A stretch of DNA of 30,116 nucleotides, taken from contig CAJTSV010000038.1 of NCBI GenBank assembly GCA_910579075.1, positions 1-30,116 on the forward strand. Direction: 5' to 3'. Under the pieces are notes generated by a model. That model saw only the letters and a program-made list of their open reading frames with translations, was not told where the DNA came from and did no database searches. The number at the start of each line of letters is the position of its first letter. The stretch's first letter is position 1. This document shows positions 14,640 through 22,938 of this stretch, piece after piece. A program made the translations under genes and the position numbers. Source of the stretch: an uncultured Eubacterium sp. (lineage in GTDB: Bacteria > Bacillota > Clostridia > Lachnospirales > Lachnospiraceae).

Positions 14640-16013
14640 ATGCAGAATCAGACCTCAGAAGAACCATTTAACAGGACATCTGAACAAAAACAGGCGGCAC
14701 AGGAAATGCTGGCATTTATTCAGGAATGCCCGACACAGTTTCATGCCACAGAGCGGATTCGCACAGAGCTGGAAAGCCATGGCTATGAAAGGCTCTGGGA
14801 AGATGAAAAATGGAAGATCCGCCAGGGCGGGGCTTATTATGTGACGAAAAATGATTCCACGATTGTGGCTTTTCATGTCGGAACAAAAGCCGGGGCAGAT
14901 TCCGGCTTTCAGATTACAGCTTCCCACAGTGATTCCCCGGCCTTTAAAATCAAAGAGCATGCGGGCCTGGAAGTAAAAAAGAAATACATCCAGCTGAATA
15001 CGGAAGGATATGGCGGTATGCTCTGTGCTTCCTGGATTGACCGTCCGCTGTCTGTTGCAGGCAGGGCCGTTGTCAGGGAAGGGGAACGGTTTGTGACAAA
15101 GCTTGTGGATATCGGCCGCGACCTGGTGCTGATTCCAGGACTGGCCATTCATATGAACCGGAATGCCAATGAAGGAACCGCGTACAACAAGCAGAAAGAC
15201 ATGCTGCCCCTGTTTGGCGGGCAGGGATGTGAAACCGGCGATTTTAAAAAGCTTGCAGCTGCCAGCCTCGGAGTCGGGGAAGCAGATATTTACGGGAGCG
15301 ATTTGTATTTATACAACAGGCAGCGGCCTTTTATCTGGGGTGCGCAGGAAGAATTTTTATCTTCCCCGCGCCTGGATGACCTGGAATGCGCATATGCCAG
15401 CCTGAAAGGCTTTCTGTCTGGCAGGCCGCAGCAGGCCGTTCATGTATACGCCTGCTTTGACAACGAAGAAACCGGTTCGGGAACGAAGCAGGGGGCCGGT
15501 TCGTCCTTCCTGTCAGATGTCCTGCAGCGCATCAATGCGGGACTTGGAAACACACAGGAGGATTATTACCGTGCGGTGGCGCGCAGCTTTCTGCTCAGCG
15601 CGGATAATGCCCATGCCGTGCACCCGAACTATCCGGAGAAAACAGACGAAACAAACTGCGTCTATATGAATGACGGCATTGTCATCAAGTCCCATGCCGG
15701 ACAGAAATATACGAGTGATGCTGTCAGCATTGCGCTGTTTCGGGCTGTCTGCGAACGTGCAGGAGTGCCGGTGCAGCATTTTGCAAACCGCTCCGACCAG
15801 CAGGGCGGAAGCACGCTTGGGAATATTGCTGCGGCAAATGTACCGCTCAATGCCGTGGATATCGGGCTGGCACAGCTTGCCATGCATTCTGCCTGCGAGA
15901 CGGCCGGGGTGAAAGATACCTGGTATCTGATACAGGCAGTGAAGGAGTTTTTCTCGGTGTGCTTTTCCCTGGAAAAGGGAGTGCTTGGAATTATGGCAGA
16001 TAAAGAAAGGTAA
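14640..16013 (+). CDS. M18 family aminopeptidase
   Basis: A 457-residue cytosolic zinc aminopeptidase of the M18 (aspartyl aminopeptidase) family, removing N-terminal, often acidic, residues from peptides. The two-metal ligands are visible: H in ASHSDSPAFKIK, D in ASWIDRPLSVAGR, E-E in CFDNEETGSGTKQGAGS, D in SADNAHAVHPNYP and H near the C-terminus in LAQLAMHSACETAG. Length and motif order agree with bacterial ApeB-like enzymes. The ATG follows CAGGAGA. The 86 bases before it are AT-rich with no firm promoter, so co-transcription with pgeF is possible. Confidence 0.95.
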   Translation: MQNQTSEEPFNRTSEQKQAAQEMLAFIQECPTQFHATERIRTELESHGYERLWEDEKWKIRQGGAYYVTKNDSTIVAFHVGTKAGADSGFQITASHSDSPAFKIKEHAGLEVKKKYIQLNTEGYGGMLCASWIDRPLSVAGRAVVREGERFVTKLVDIGRDLVLIPGLAIHMNRNANEGTAYNKQKDMLPLFGGQGCETGDFKKLAAASLGVGEADIYGSDLYLYNRQRPFIWGAQEEFLSSPRLDDLECAYASLKGFLSGRPQQAVHVYACFDNEETGSGTKQGAGSSFLSDVLQRINAGLGNTQEDYYRAVARSFLLSADNAHAVHPNYPEKTDETNCVYMNDGIVIKSHAGQKYTSDAVSIALFRAVCERAGVPVQHFANRSDQQGGSTLGNIAAANVPLNAVDIGLAQLAMHSACETAGVKDTWYLIQAVKEFFSVCFSLEKGVLGIMADKER

Positions 16014-16062
16014 GCTTTGGTTTGTCTGAACGGATGCCTGGCTGCTGTTCACAAAAAAACTG

Positions 16063-16090
16063 TCATACTTCCATTCCTGTCACATAAAGT
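16063..16090 (+). promoter_or_regulatory. sigma-E-like promoter of spoIVA
   Basis: TCATACTT (16063-16070) and CATAAAGT (16083-16090) resemble the mother-cell sigma-E consensus (kmATATTT and CATACAnT) and lie about 47 bases before spoIVA, a known sigma-E target. The 12-base spacer is slightly short, which lowers confidence. Confidence 0.5.
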
Positions 16091-16136
16091 ATAGAAAGTG
16101 AATATCTGGCAGGAAGGACAGGGAGGGGAACAGCTG

Positions 16137-17609
16137 ATGGAACAGTACAATTTATATAAAGATATACAGGCGAGAACAGACGGGGAGATTTACCTCGGGG
16201 TGGTCGGTGCCGTGCGCACCGGGAAATCTACCTTTATCAAGCGGTTTATGGAGCAGATGGTCATCCCGAATATGGAAGATGAAAATGTGCGCGCAAGGAC
16301 AAGGGATGAGCTTCCGCAGTCCGCACAGGGCAGGACGATTATGACGACGGAACCGAAGTTTATTCCAAAAGATGCCGCACAGATACGCCTGACGGATGAT
16401 ATCAAGGTAAAAATCCGCCTGATTGACTGTGTCGGATATATGGTCGAAGGGGCCAGCGGGCATCTGGAAAACGGCGTGGAGCGCATGGTCAAAACACCAT
16501 GGTCAGAGCAGGAAATTCCGTTTTCACAGGCGGCAGAAACAGGGACACGCAAAGTAATCAAAGACCATGCGACAATCGGCATTGTCGTGACGACAGACGG
16601 GACTGTGACAGAAATTCCGGCAGCGAATTACCAGAAACCGACGCAGGAGACTGTAAACGAGCTGAAAAAAAGCGGGAAGCCGTACCTGATTCTGCTGAAT
16701 TCTGCAAAGCCATACAGCGACGAAGTGCGCCAGATGGCCCAGCAGATGGAAGCGCAGTACGGCGTCAGCGTGATTCCGGTCAACTGCGAGCAGCTGCGCA
16801 GGGAAGACGTCAACCATATCCTGGAACATATCCTGTATGAATTTCCGGTTGTGCGCATGAATTTTTATCTGCCGAAATGGGTTGACCTGCTTGGCCAGGA
16901 CCGTCCGGTGAAAAAGAATGTTATTGAAAATGCAAAGAAAATCCTGCAGGAAATTACTTATGTCAAGGATGTGCAGAATTATGATTTCAAGCCGGAAGGG
17001 GAATACCTTGAAAAAATAAAGCTCGAGCAGATGAACCTGTCAGACGGGACGGCGGATATCCGCATGGAAGTCGCACAGAAGCATTATTATGAGAATATTT
17101 CCGAGCTGACCGGCGTAAAAGTCAGCGGGGAATACGAGATGATTCAGCTTATCCGCGAAATGGCAGCGAAAAAGCAGGAGTACGACAAGGTGGCAGATGC
17201 CATGCAGTCCGTGCGCATGAAGGGATATGGCGTTGTTTCGCCGCAGCTGTCGGATATCGCGCTCGATGAGCCGGAGGTCATTAAGCACGGCAGCCAGTAT
17301 GGTGTCAAAATCCGTGCGTCGTCTCCGTCTATCCATATGATTCGTGCCAATATCGAGACGGAAATCGCTCCGATTGTAGGCAGCGAGGAGCAGGCGCAGG
17401 GACTGAAGGAGTACATAAAAGAAGGACAGAATTCTTCGGACGGTGTCTGGAACACCAATATTTTTGGCAAGACAATCGGCGAGCTGATGGAAGACGGAAT
17501 CAGCCACAAAATATCCATGATGGATGACGAAAGCCAGATGAAGCTGCAGGACACGATGCAGAAGATTGTGAACGATTCCAATGGCGGAATGGTCTGTATT
17601 ATTATATAA
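16137..17609 (+). CDS. spoIVA: stage IV sporulation protein A
   Basis: The ATPase that polymerises around the forespore to form the basal layer of the spore coat and to anchor the cortex. The 490 residues align along the whole length with my memory of B. subtilis SpoIVA (492): YLGVVGAVRTGKSTFIKRFM contains the Walker A (residues 24-32), followed by DELPQSAQGRTIMTTEPKF, LIDCVGYMV (Walker B-like) and EIGTRKV-like ETGTRKVIKDH. The C-terminus ends in GGMVCIII, the region that contacts SpoVM/SpoVID in Bacillus. The ATG at 16137 follows GGGAGGGG; an in-frame ATG at 16098 adds unrelated residues. Its presence is the main evidence for a spore former. Confidence 0.98.
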   Translation: MEQYNLYKDIQARTDGEIYLGVVGAVRTGKSTFIKRFMEQMVIPNMEDENVRARTRDELPQSAQGRTIMTTEPKFIPKDAAQIRLTDDIKVKIRLIDCVGYMVEGASGHLENGVERMVKTPWSEQEIPFSQAAETGTRKVIKDHATIGIVVTTDGTVTEIPAANYQKPTQETVNELKKSGKPYLILLNSAKPYSDEVRQMAQQMEAQYGVSVIPVNCEQLRREDVNHILEHILYEFPVVRMNFYLPKWVDLLGQDRPVKKNVIENAKKILQEITYVKDVQNYDFKPEGEYLEKIKLEQMNLSDGTADIRMEVAQKHYYENISELTGVKVSGEYEMIQLIREMAAKKQEYDKVADAMQSVRMKGYGVVSPQLSDIALDEPEVIKHGSQYGVKIRASSPSIHMIRANIETEIAPIVGSEEQAQGLKEYIKEGQNSSDGVWNTNIFGKTIGELMEDGISHKISMMDDESQMKLQDTMQKIVNDSNGGMVCIII

Positions 17610-17647
17610 ATGACAAAAAATAAAATCTGGAAATAAGAAATATATAT

Positions 17648-17720
17648 GCAGAAGCAGGGAAAGCAGCCATCCGCCATTCCGGCGGGCTGGCGAAGTAAAA
17701 TCCTGTTTCTGCATTTTTTT
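17648..17720 (+). terminator. spoIVA terminator with compound hairpin
   Basis: GCAGAAGCAGG (17648-17658) pairs with CCTGTTTCTGC (17702-17712, one G-U) and encloses a second GC-rich hairpin (CAGCC..CCGCC / GGCGGGCTG). Seven T follow. An intrinsic terminator. Confidence 0.82.
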
Positions 17721-17721
17721 C

Positions 17722-17750
17722 TTGACAAAGCGACACATATGTCGCATAAT
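17722..17750 (+). promoter_or_regulatory. promoter of GNAT-tetR operon
   Basis: TTGACA (17722-17727), 17-base spacer, CATAAT (17745-17750). It abuts the spoIVA terminator. The spacer is almost entirely occupied by a palindrome. Confidence 0.75.
17730..17745. promoter_or_regulatory. likely TetR operator
   Basis: GCGACA CATA TGTCGC is a perfect 6-bp inverted repeat with a 4-base centre, lying exactly between the -35 and -10 boxes. Binding there would block the polymerase. The second gene of the operon codes for a TetR regulator, so autorepression is the natural inference. Confidence 0.65.
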
Positions 17751-17800
17751 AAGAAAACAGAAACAAAAAACAGCATGACAGACACAGAAAGGAGAACAGA

Positions 17801-18334
17801 ATGAAAGATTTTTATTTGAGAAGCTGGAACCTTAAGGATGCGCCAGCGCTTGCAAAAGCCGCTGATAATCCGCATATCGCCGCCAATCTGCGCAATGTAT
17901 TCCCGCATCCGTATACCCTGGAGGATGCACAGTGGTTTATCCGGGACTGTATGGAAAAAGAAGGGGAAAAGCAGATTCTGCATGCGATAGAAGCTGACGG
18001 AGCTGCTGCGGGAAGCATCAGCATTATGGTAAAGGACGATATCTATGAAAAATCTGCGGAATTAGGGTACTGGCTGGCAGAGCGCTGCTGGGGACAGGGA
18101 ATTATGACGCGCGCGGTACAGCAGATTTGCAGGGAAGCGTTTGAAGCATTTGACATTGTGCGTATTTTTGCGGAACCATTTGCAGGCAATGCCGCATCCA
18201 GGCGCGTGCTGGAAAAAGCGGGATTTACCTGCGAGGGCACGATGCGGGACGGTGTTTATAAAAACGGACAGATTTTTTCGTACTGCATCTATTCCCTGCT
18301 GCGTGCGGAGGCAGAAGCGTCCGATGGGAGATAA
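17801..18334 (+). CDS. GNAT N-acetyltransferase, RimJ/RimL type
   Basis: A 177-residue acetyl-CoA-dependent acetyltransferase. The RimJ/RimL-like layout is clear: LRSWNLKDAPALAKAADNPH at the start, AELGYWLAERCWGQGIMTRAV (the acetyl-CoA pyrophosphate loop, about residues 86-106), and NAASRRVLEKAGFTCEG. The acceptor could be a protein N-terminus, a small amine or an antibiotic; the sequence does not decide. A good AAGGAG site precedes the ATG. It is the first gene of an operon with a TetR regulator, whose start overlaps its last 11 bases, so its inducer may be a small molecule that it modifies. Confidence 0.9.
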   Translation: MKDFYLRSWNLKDAPALAKAADNPHIAANLRNVFPHPYTLEDAQWFIRDCMEKEGEKQILHAIEADGAAAGSISIMVKDDIYEKSAELGYWLAERCWGQGIMTRAVQQICREAFEAFDIVRIFAEPFAGNAASRRVLEKAGFTCEGTMRDGVYKNGQIFSYCIYSLLRAEAEASDGR

Positions 18335-18908
18335 AGCGGCAAGGACAAAGGAGCGAATCCGCGAGGCAGCATACGGCCTGTTTGCAGAAAAAGGATTCAA
18401 AGAAGTTACAATGACTGATATCTGTGAAAAAACCGGATTGAGCCGCGGCGGGCTGTACCGCCATTATTCCGGCACCGGGGAAATTTTTGCAGAGATTTTA
18501 TCCGAAGAATACACCATTGCAGACCGCATCGGGCGCGGGGAAAGTGCCAGGGCCATTCTGGAAGATATGCTGGAAGCTATTCAATCTGAAATCAGGAATA
18601 AAGAATTATCATTAAGCCTTGCCATATACGAATATGCGAATCTCGGGAAGGAAGAACTGTTTATCCGGATTCATGAAAAGGCAGTAAAAAGGTGGATAAG
18701 CCTTATCCGCTATGGCATGGAAACCGGGGAATTCCGGGACGTAAATCCGCAGCAGGCGGCAGACTGTATTTTGTATTATTACCAGGGGCTCAGGATGTGG
18801 TCACGCGTTATTCCGTTCGACAGCCGCCAGGCAGGGCATTATGCCGATACGGTACGCCAGATGCTGCTGGACACAGACGGACATAAGGCCGGCATGCACG
18901 GCAAATAG
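18324..18908 (+). CDS. TetR/AcrR family regulator
   Basis: A 194-residue repressor. The N-terminal DNA-binding domain is typical: RTKERIREAAYGLFAEKGF, then VTMTDICEKTGLSRGGLYRHYS (helix-turn-helix, about residues 29-50). The C-terminal ligand domain (about 60-190) is all-helical and ends in a short Gly/His tail. The ATG at 18324 lies inside the acetyltransferase gene and has GCGTCCG upstream rather than a good ribosome site, so its translation is probably coupled. It most likely represses its own operon through the palindrome at 17730-17745. Confidence 0.92.
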   Translation: MGDKAARTKERIREAAYGLFAEKGFKEVTMTDICEKTGLSRGGLYRHYSGTGEIFAEILSEEYTIADRIGRGESARAILEDMLEAIQSEIRNKELSLSLAIYEYANLGKEELFIRIHEKAVKRWISLIRYGMETGEFRDVNPQQAADCILYYYQGLRMWSRVIPFDSRQAGHYADTVRQMLLDTDGHKAGMHGK

Positions 18909-18960
18909 AAAAAATACAGAAAATAATATAGAAAGAAATAAAAAAAGAAATGAGGCGAAT

Positions 18961-19707
18961 ATGAAAGTAACATTTTTACATCACAGCAGTTTTCTCGTTG
19001 AGCTGGAACACACCGTTTTACTATTTGATTATTTTGATGGCAGCAAAGTAAACGGGTTCCGGTTTGGGGGAGTCCTGCCGCAGATAGATAAGGACAAGGA
19101 TTTTTATATCCTGGCAAGCCATAAGCATCAGGACCATTTTGACATGGACAATTTAAGGCTTGCGGACAGCTATCCGAAGGCCCGGTTTATTTTTTCCAAA
19201 GACTGCAAAATGAGCCGCAGCTTTTTAAACAGGCATGGCTATGGAGAGGAAACCATCCAGAAAATCCAGTACGTTTCGGCTGGCAGGAGCTATGAAACCG
19301 GGAACCTGAAAATCAAGACACTGCTGTCCACCGATGCCGGAGTGGCATTCTGCATACAGGCAGAGGACAGGCATATTTATCATGCCGGGGATTTGAACTG
19401 GTGGTACTGGGAAGGTGCCGGAGACCTGGTAAACGGACGGATGGGACGTGATTTTAAGCGGGAAATGAAGAAGCTGCAAAATGAGCATTTTGACCTTGCG
19501 TTTGTCCTGCTCGACCCGCGCCAGGAAAAAGATGCATACAAAGGATTTGGCTATTTCATGCAGAATGTGGATGCAGACCATGTGTTCCCGATGCATATGT
19601 GGCAGGACTACTCCATGATTCAGGCGTATAAGAAACGTACCGACAATGATTATTTTTTGAGCCGCATTATGGATATTTCTGAGGAAAACCAGGTATTTGA
19701 ATTTTGA
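18961..19707 (+). CDS. metallo-beta-lactamase-fold hydrolase
   Basis: A 248-residue MBL-fold protein of the UlaG-like branch. It begins KVTFLHHSSFLVELEH, and the zinc motif is SHKHQDHFD (H54, H56, D58, H59); HAGDLNWW and VFPMHMW give the later ligands. Members include lactonases and phosphodiesterases and many uncharacterised enzymes, so the substrate is unknown. The ATG at 18961 follows GAGG and is the family start; an upstream in-frame ATG at 18841 lies inside the tetR gene. A 52-base A-rich gap separates it from tetR, and no independent promoter is obvious, so it may belong to the same transcript. Confidence 0.85.
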   Translation: MKVTFLHHSSFLVELEHTVLLFDYFDGSKVNGFRFGGVLPQIDKDKDFYILASHKHQDHFDMDNLRLADSYPKARFIFSKDCKMSRSFLNRHGYGEETIQKIQYVSAGRSYETGNLKIKTLLSTDAGVAFCIQAEDRHIYHAGDLNWWYWEGAGDLVNGRMGRDFKREMKKLQNEHFDLAFVLLDPRQEKDAYKGFGYFMQNVDADHVFPMHMWQDYSMIQAYKKRTDNDYFLSRIMDISEENQVFEF

Positions 19708-19712
19708 TATAA

Positions 19713-19752
19713 AAAATGCGCCTGGCCGCAGGTGACCTGCCAGACGCATTTT
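19713..19752. terminator. bidirectional terminator between convergent genes
   Basis: AAAATGCG-CCTGGC (19713-19726) pairs with GCCAG-A-CGCATTTT (19739-19752). A-run on the left and T-run on the right let it end transcripts from both the MBL gene and the minus-strand lipoprotein gene. Confidence 0.8.
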
Positions 19753-19753
19753 G

Positions 19754-20206
19754 CTATTCGTCGCCGCTTTCCACAACGGCCGTATCAGAGTTGCCCTGCG
19801 CAGCGCGTTCGAGGACAGCGGCAGCCAGCTTCTGGAAATTTGAGCCGGAATGGCTGGCACCGCTGACAGTATCAAGGCCGTCGGTGCCCTGTGCTTCGAT
19901 TAACTGGGCAGCATATTTTCTGGTATATTCGTTCGGATAGGTGCCCTGGACAGATGCCATATTCTGCATATAGGCATTATCCCAGGCTTTGATATATCCG
20001 CCTTTATTTTTTGCATTAAATTCTGCATATACAATGCTGTCGTCTTTGACCATAATACATAAGTATTCTTTCCAGCCGTGGGAAAAATCAGACATTTCAG
20101 CGGTATAAAATCCGTCCTTTAAGGCAGTATTGCTGCAGGCGGTAACGGTGCATGGGCATAAAAGGGCAGCACACAGGAAAAGCAGACGCAGCGGTTTCTT
20201 TCTCAT
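19754..20206 (-). CDS. FMN-binding-domain lipoprotein
   Basis: A 150-residue exported protein. A basic, hydrophobic signal peptide ends in TVTAC with C24 as the lipidated residue. The rest is an FMN-binding domain of the NqrC/RnfG type: GFYTAEMSDFSHGWKEYL and, near residues 114-120, DTVSGAS, matching the Dxx(s/t)GA(S/T) flavinylation motif to which ApbE attaches FMN through a phosphoester. The start codon overlaps the chemoreceptor stop as ATGA, with GGAGG inside the end of that gene, so the two are coupled. The role may be extracellular electron transfer or redox reporting; the pairing suggests that its state is sensed by the receptor, which is inference. Confidence 0.82.
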   Translation of the reverse strand: MRKKPLRLLFLCAALLCPCTVTACSNTALKDGFYTAEMSDFSHGWKEYLCIMVKDDSIVYAEFNAKNKGGYIKAWDNAYMQNMASVQGTYPNEYTRKYAAQLIEAQGTDGLDTVSGASHSGSNFQKLAAAVLERAAQGNSDTAVVESGDE

Positions 20207-22182
20207 GATACAGAGCCTCCTTTTTCTTGTTTTAATTTGACTTTTGATACATGCTGGTACAGGATATCGGACTGTGCCAGGGAGCTGGCTGCTATTTCGT
20301 CCGTGGCCTCTGAAAGCTGCTGGTTGGATTGTGCAATTTCCTGCACACAATTCAGCTGTGCCGTCACATGGGAAACGGCCTGGGTCTGTTCCTCAGCGGT
20401 ATCTGCCAGCTGGGCAGATATTTCACGGTACTGTTCGGTTACGTTCTGGATTTCCTGGAATGCGGCGGCCGTTTCGTTTGCTGCTTCCAGTCCTTTTTGC
20501 AATATCCCGGCTGAACGGCTGATAATATCGTCGGTCTGCTGCAGGGACTCGGATGTTTTTCCGGCAAGCTGTCCGATTTCTGCGGCAACGACGGCAAAGC
20601 CATGTCCGGCTTCTCCGGCTCTGGCAGCTTCTATCGAGGCGTTCAGGGAAAGCAGGTTTGTCTGGAAGGAAATATCACTGATAAGCTTGCTGATTTTGGA
20701 TATTTCTTCGACCGAATCATGGATTTCATTCATAATTCCTAACATGCTGTGCATATAGCTGCCGCCGAGCTTTGTTTTTTCACTTGCATTTTCAGAGCAT
20801 GCCTCAATCTGGAGCACATTGTCCTTGTTCCGGTTTATGGAAGCCGTAATCAGAGCCATGCTTTCCCCGAGCTGTTCGAGCAGCTGTGTCTGCTGCAGGG
20901 CACCGTCTTTTAGCTGCCCGGCGCAGCGGGTGACTTCCATGGAATTCTGCCGGGCTTCCTGGGAAGTCTGGCTCATGCGCAGCATTGTCCGGTTCAGGGA
21001 GAACGAAATATTGTCCAGTGAATGTTTAATTGAAGCAAAATCACCATCAAAGCTGTCAGGTATTTCATGTGTATAATCTCCGCTGGAAAGGGCGCCCAGA
21101 CAGGTTTCGATATTCTGGATATATGTATTCAGGCTCGCAACCGTTTTTGCAAGCGCATCTGTCAGGATAGCCGTTTCATCCCTGCTTTGGGATAAGAGAA
21201 CCTCATCGGTCAGGTTTCCATCTGCCAGCTTTTGCAGGCGCACTGTGACAGAGTCCAGGGAAACAGAAATCTTCCTGGAAACAGAAGCCGCTGCCAGTGC
21301 TGAGAGCACAAGCAGGATTACCGTAAACAGGATGGTCAGGGCAATTGATTTATATGCTGTGTCCAGAAATTCAGACATCGGCGCATGAATCAGCAGTGCC
21401 CAGTTTGTGCCTGGAATCGGGGCATATCCTGCATAACAGGCTTTTCCGTTCATCCGAATCATATCGGAACCGGTCTGGTAAGAGAGCATTTTTTCAAACA
21501 GCTTTTCGGCCTTTTCGGAGGGTGCCAGGTCATAAATGGTTTTCTGGTCTTTGATATTGGATAAATTCCGGTCGCCGATAATCAGGCCGTCTTCATTTGT
21601 GATGCAGGCGCTCCCGGTACTGCCGACAATCAGCATGCTTAAAACATCATTTAATAAATCGTATTTATAGCTTCCGGTAAGGATTCCTGAAATTTCTCCA
21701 TTCGTTTTTAAGGGTGCGCTGACGGTGAGCTGCAGGGTGTTGTCTGCATAATAAGGCTCGCCGATGACCAGGTTTTCGGTTTCTTTCATATAAGAAAAAT
21801 ATTTCTGGTCCGAAATAGAGTCCGGGGCAGCTGCATCGCCGTACAGTTTCTTTCCGGAAAGATCGTAGGCAGACAGCCATACAAATTCAATCTGGAGCTT
21901 TGCATTGGCAAGGCAGGCTTCCCTGGCAGCCGCATCGGTATTTTCACCCGCAAATACCGGCTCCTGCGAGAGGTTATACATGCGTTCTGTCAAAAGATGC
22001 AGATTGGAGCTGATGCCCTGTGAGGCAATCCGTGCCGTTGTCTGTACGTTATCCAGCAGTGCAGTGTTTGTCGAACTGATATTTCCGGCTGACATAATAA
22101 TGGTAATCAGTACCGAAAGCAGGACAGCAACAGACATGACACAAAAAATAATTTTCTGTTTGATTTTGTGAAATTTCTTCAT
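20203..22182 (-). CDS. methyl-accepting chemotaxis protein with Cache-like sensor
   Basis: A 659-residue chemoreceptor. Membrane segment 1 spans about residues 11-35, an extracellular double-Cache-like ligand domain about 36-280 (LQIEFVWLSAYDLSG, VIGEPYYADNTLQLTVSAPL, GLIIGDRNL), membrane segment 2 about 282-306, then HAMP (about 307-360) and a coiled-coil signalling domain. The hairpin tip is conserved: ISFQTNLLSLNASIEAARAG, HGFAVVAAEIGQLAGKTSES. There is no CheR-tethering pentapeptide at the C-terminus. The ATG at 22182 follows GGAGAG. Its ligand is unknown. It is followed by, and overlaps with, the FMN-binding lipoprotein gene, an uncommon partner. Confidence 0.93.
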   Translation of the reverse strand: MKKFHKIKQKIIFCVMSVAVLLSVLITIIMSAGNISSTNTALLDNVQTTARIASQGISSNLHLLTERMYNLSQEPVFAGENTDAAAREACLANAKLQIEFVWLSAYDLSGKKLYGDAAAPDSISDQKYFSYMKETENLVIGEPYYADNTLQLTVSAPLKTNGEISGILTGSYKYDLLNDVLSMLIVGSTGSACITNEDGLIIGDRNLSNIKDQKTIYDLAPSEKAEKLFEKMLSYQTGSDMIRMNGKACYAGYAPIPGTNWALLIHAPMSEFLDTAYKSIALTILFTVILLVLSALAAASVSRKISVSLDSVTVRLQKLADGNLTDEVLLSQSRDETAILTDALAKTVASLNTYIQNIETCLGALSSGDYTHEIPDSFDGDFASIKHSLDNISFSLNRTMLRMSQTSQEARQNSMEVTRCAGQLKDGALQQTQLLEQLGESMALITASINRNKDNVLQIEACSENASEKTKLGGSYMHSMLGIMNEIHDSVEEISKISKLISDISFQTNLLSLNASIEAARAGEAGHGFAVVAAEIGQLAGKTSESLQQTDDIISRSAGILQKGLEAANETAAAFQEIQNVTEQYREISAQLADTAEEQTQAVSHVTAQLNCVQEIAQSNQQLSEATDEIAASSLAQSDILYQHVSKVKLKQEKGGSVS

Positions 22183-22220
22183 GGATGGAACTCTCCTTTG
22201 CATTTGCGTAAACTATACCT

Positions 22221-22249
22221 ATTTTAACATAAGACAGAAAAAATGAAAG
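22221..22249 (-). promoter_or_regulatory. weak candidate promoter of chemoreceptor gene
   Basis: On the minus strand TATGTTAAAAT provides an extended -10 (TAAAAT at 22226-22221); at 17 bases upstream there is only CTTTCA as -35. No sigma-D type GCCGATAA is present. Confidence 0.35.
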
Positions 22250-22301
22250 ACCTTTTTTGTGCTTCTGTTTTATATTCACACAGCCAGCTTCCCGTCCGGG
22301 C

Positions 22302-22330
22302 TGGACTCCGGTTATCCTGGCTGCTATAAT
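22302..22330 (+). promoter_or_regulatory. promoter of P-loop kinase-like gene
   Basis: TGGACT (22302-22307), a 17-base spacer ending TGC, and TATAAT (22325-22330): a perfect -10 with TGn extension and moderate -35. It drives rightward from the 197-base divergent intergenic region. Confidence 0.65.
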
Positions 22331-22379
22331 GGCTGCATTAAAGAAAAAACGGTGTTGATGTAGAAAGGAGCAGGGAAGC

Positions 22380-22865
22380 ATGTTTCACAAAGCAATTGTA
22401 ATAGGGAGTCCTGGTGCCGGAAAAAGCACTTTTTCCAGAAAGCTCAGGGATATGACCGGCCTTCCGCTGTATCATCTGGATATGATATGGCACAGGCCCA
22501 ATCAGACGACAGTTTCAAAACAGGAATTTGACGAAAGGCTCAGGGAGATTCTGGAAAAGGACTGCTGGATTATTGACGGGAATTACAGCCGGACGCTGGA
22601 GCTTCGCCTGCAGTATTGTGACATGGCGTTTCTTCTGGATTTTCCGCTGGAAACCTGTCTGGCCGGTGCCGAATCCAGAATCGGAAAAGCAAGGGAAGAC
22701 CTGCCGTGGCTGGAAACAGAATTTGACCCTGAATTCCGTCAGTTTATCCTGGATTTTCCAAAAGAAAGCCTGCCCCGGATATACCGGCTGCTGGAAAAGT
22801 ACCAGATGGATAAAAAAACCGTGATTTTCAAATCCAGGGAAGAACTGGAAAAATATTTTTATTGA
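22380..22865 (+). CDS. adenylate-kinase-like P-loop protein (FlaR-like)
   Basis: A 161-residue P-loop protein: VIGSPGAGKSTFSRKLRDM (Walker A at residues 9-17), LYHLDMIWHRP and WIIDGNYSRTL. These are the features of the family annotated as DNA topology modulation or FlaR-related, which is a small nucleoside-kinase fold; no reaction is established and the topology label is weak. The final EELEKYF is also common in it. AGGAG precedes the ATG by about 10 bases. The following promoter overlaps the stop codon, so blaI is probably separately regulated. Confidence 0.82.
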   Translation: MFHKAIVIGSPGAGKSTFSRKLRDMTGLPLYHLDMIWHRPNQTTVSKQEFDERLREILEKDCWIIDGNYSRTLELRLQYCDMAFLLDFPLETCLAGAESRIGKAREDLPWLETEFDPEFRQFILDFPKESLPRIYRLLEKYQMDKKTVIFKSREELEKYFY

Positions 22866-22890
22866 CAAGTCCGGGTTACAGCTGTATCCT
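22862..22890 (+). promoter_or_regulatory. promoter of blaI-blaR1 operon
   Basis: TTGACA (22862-22867), 17-base spacer, TATCCT (22885-22890). The -35 overlaps the stop of the previous gene. The spacer carries TACAGCTGTA. Confidence 0.65.
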
Positions 22891-22915
22891 ATATGTAAGG
22901 AACAAATGTAACCCG
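22872..22915. promoter_or_regulatory. BlaI-type operator region
   Basis: TACAGCTGTA (22877-22886) is a perfect 10-base palindrome in the TACA-nn-TGTA form bound by BlaI/MecI repressors, placed over the -10 region. A wider inverted repeat, CGGGTTACA (22872-22880) and TGTAACCCG (22907-22915), encloses the start of transcription. Confidence 0.65.
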
Positions 22916-22938
22916 CACATGGAAACAGGAGGAATGGA

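Noticed and set aside
20203..20758. Plus-strand frames over the chemoreceptor signalling domain
   Set aside because: They are antisense to a conserved coiled coil and have no independent support.
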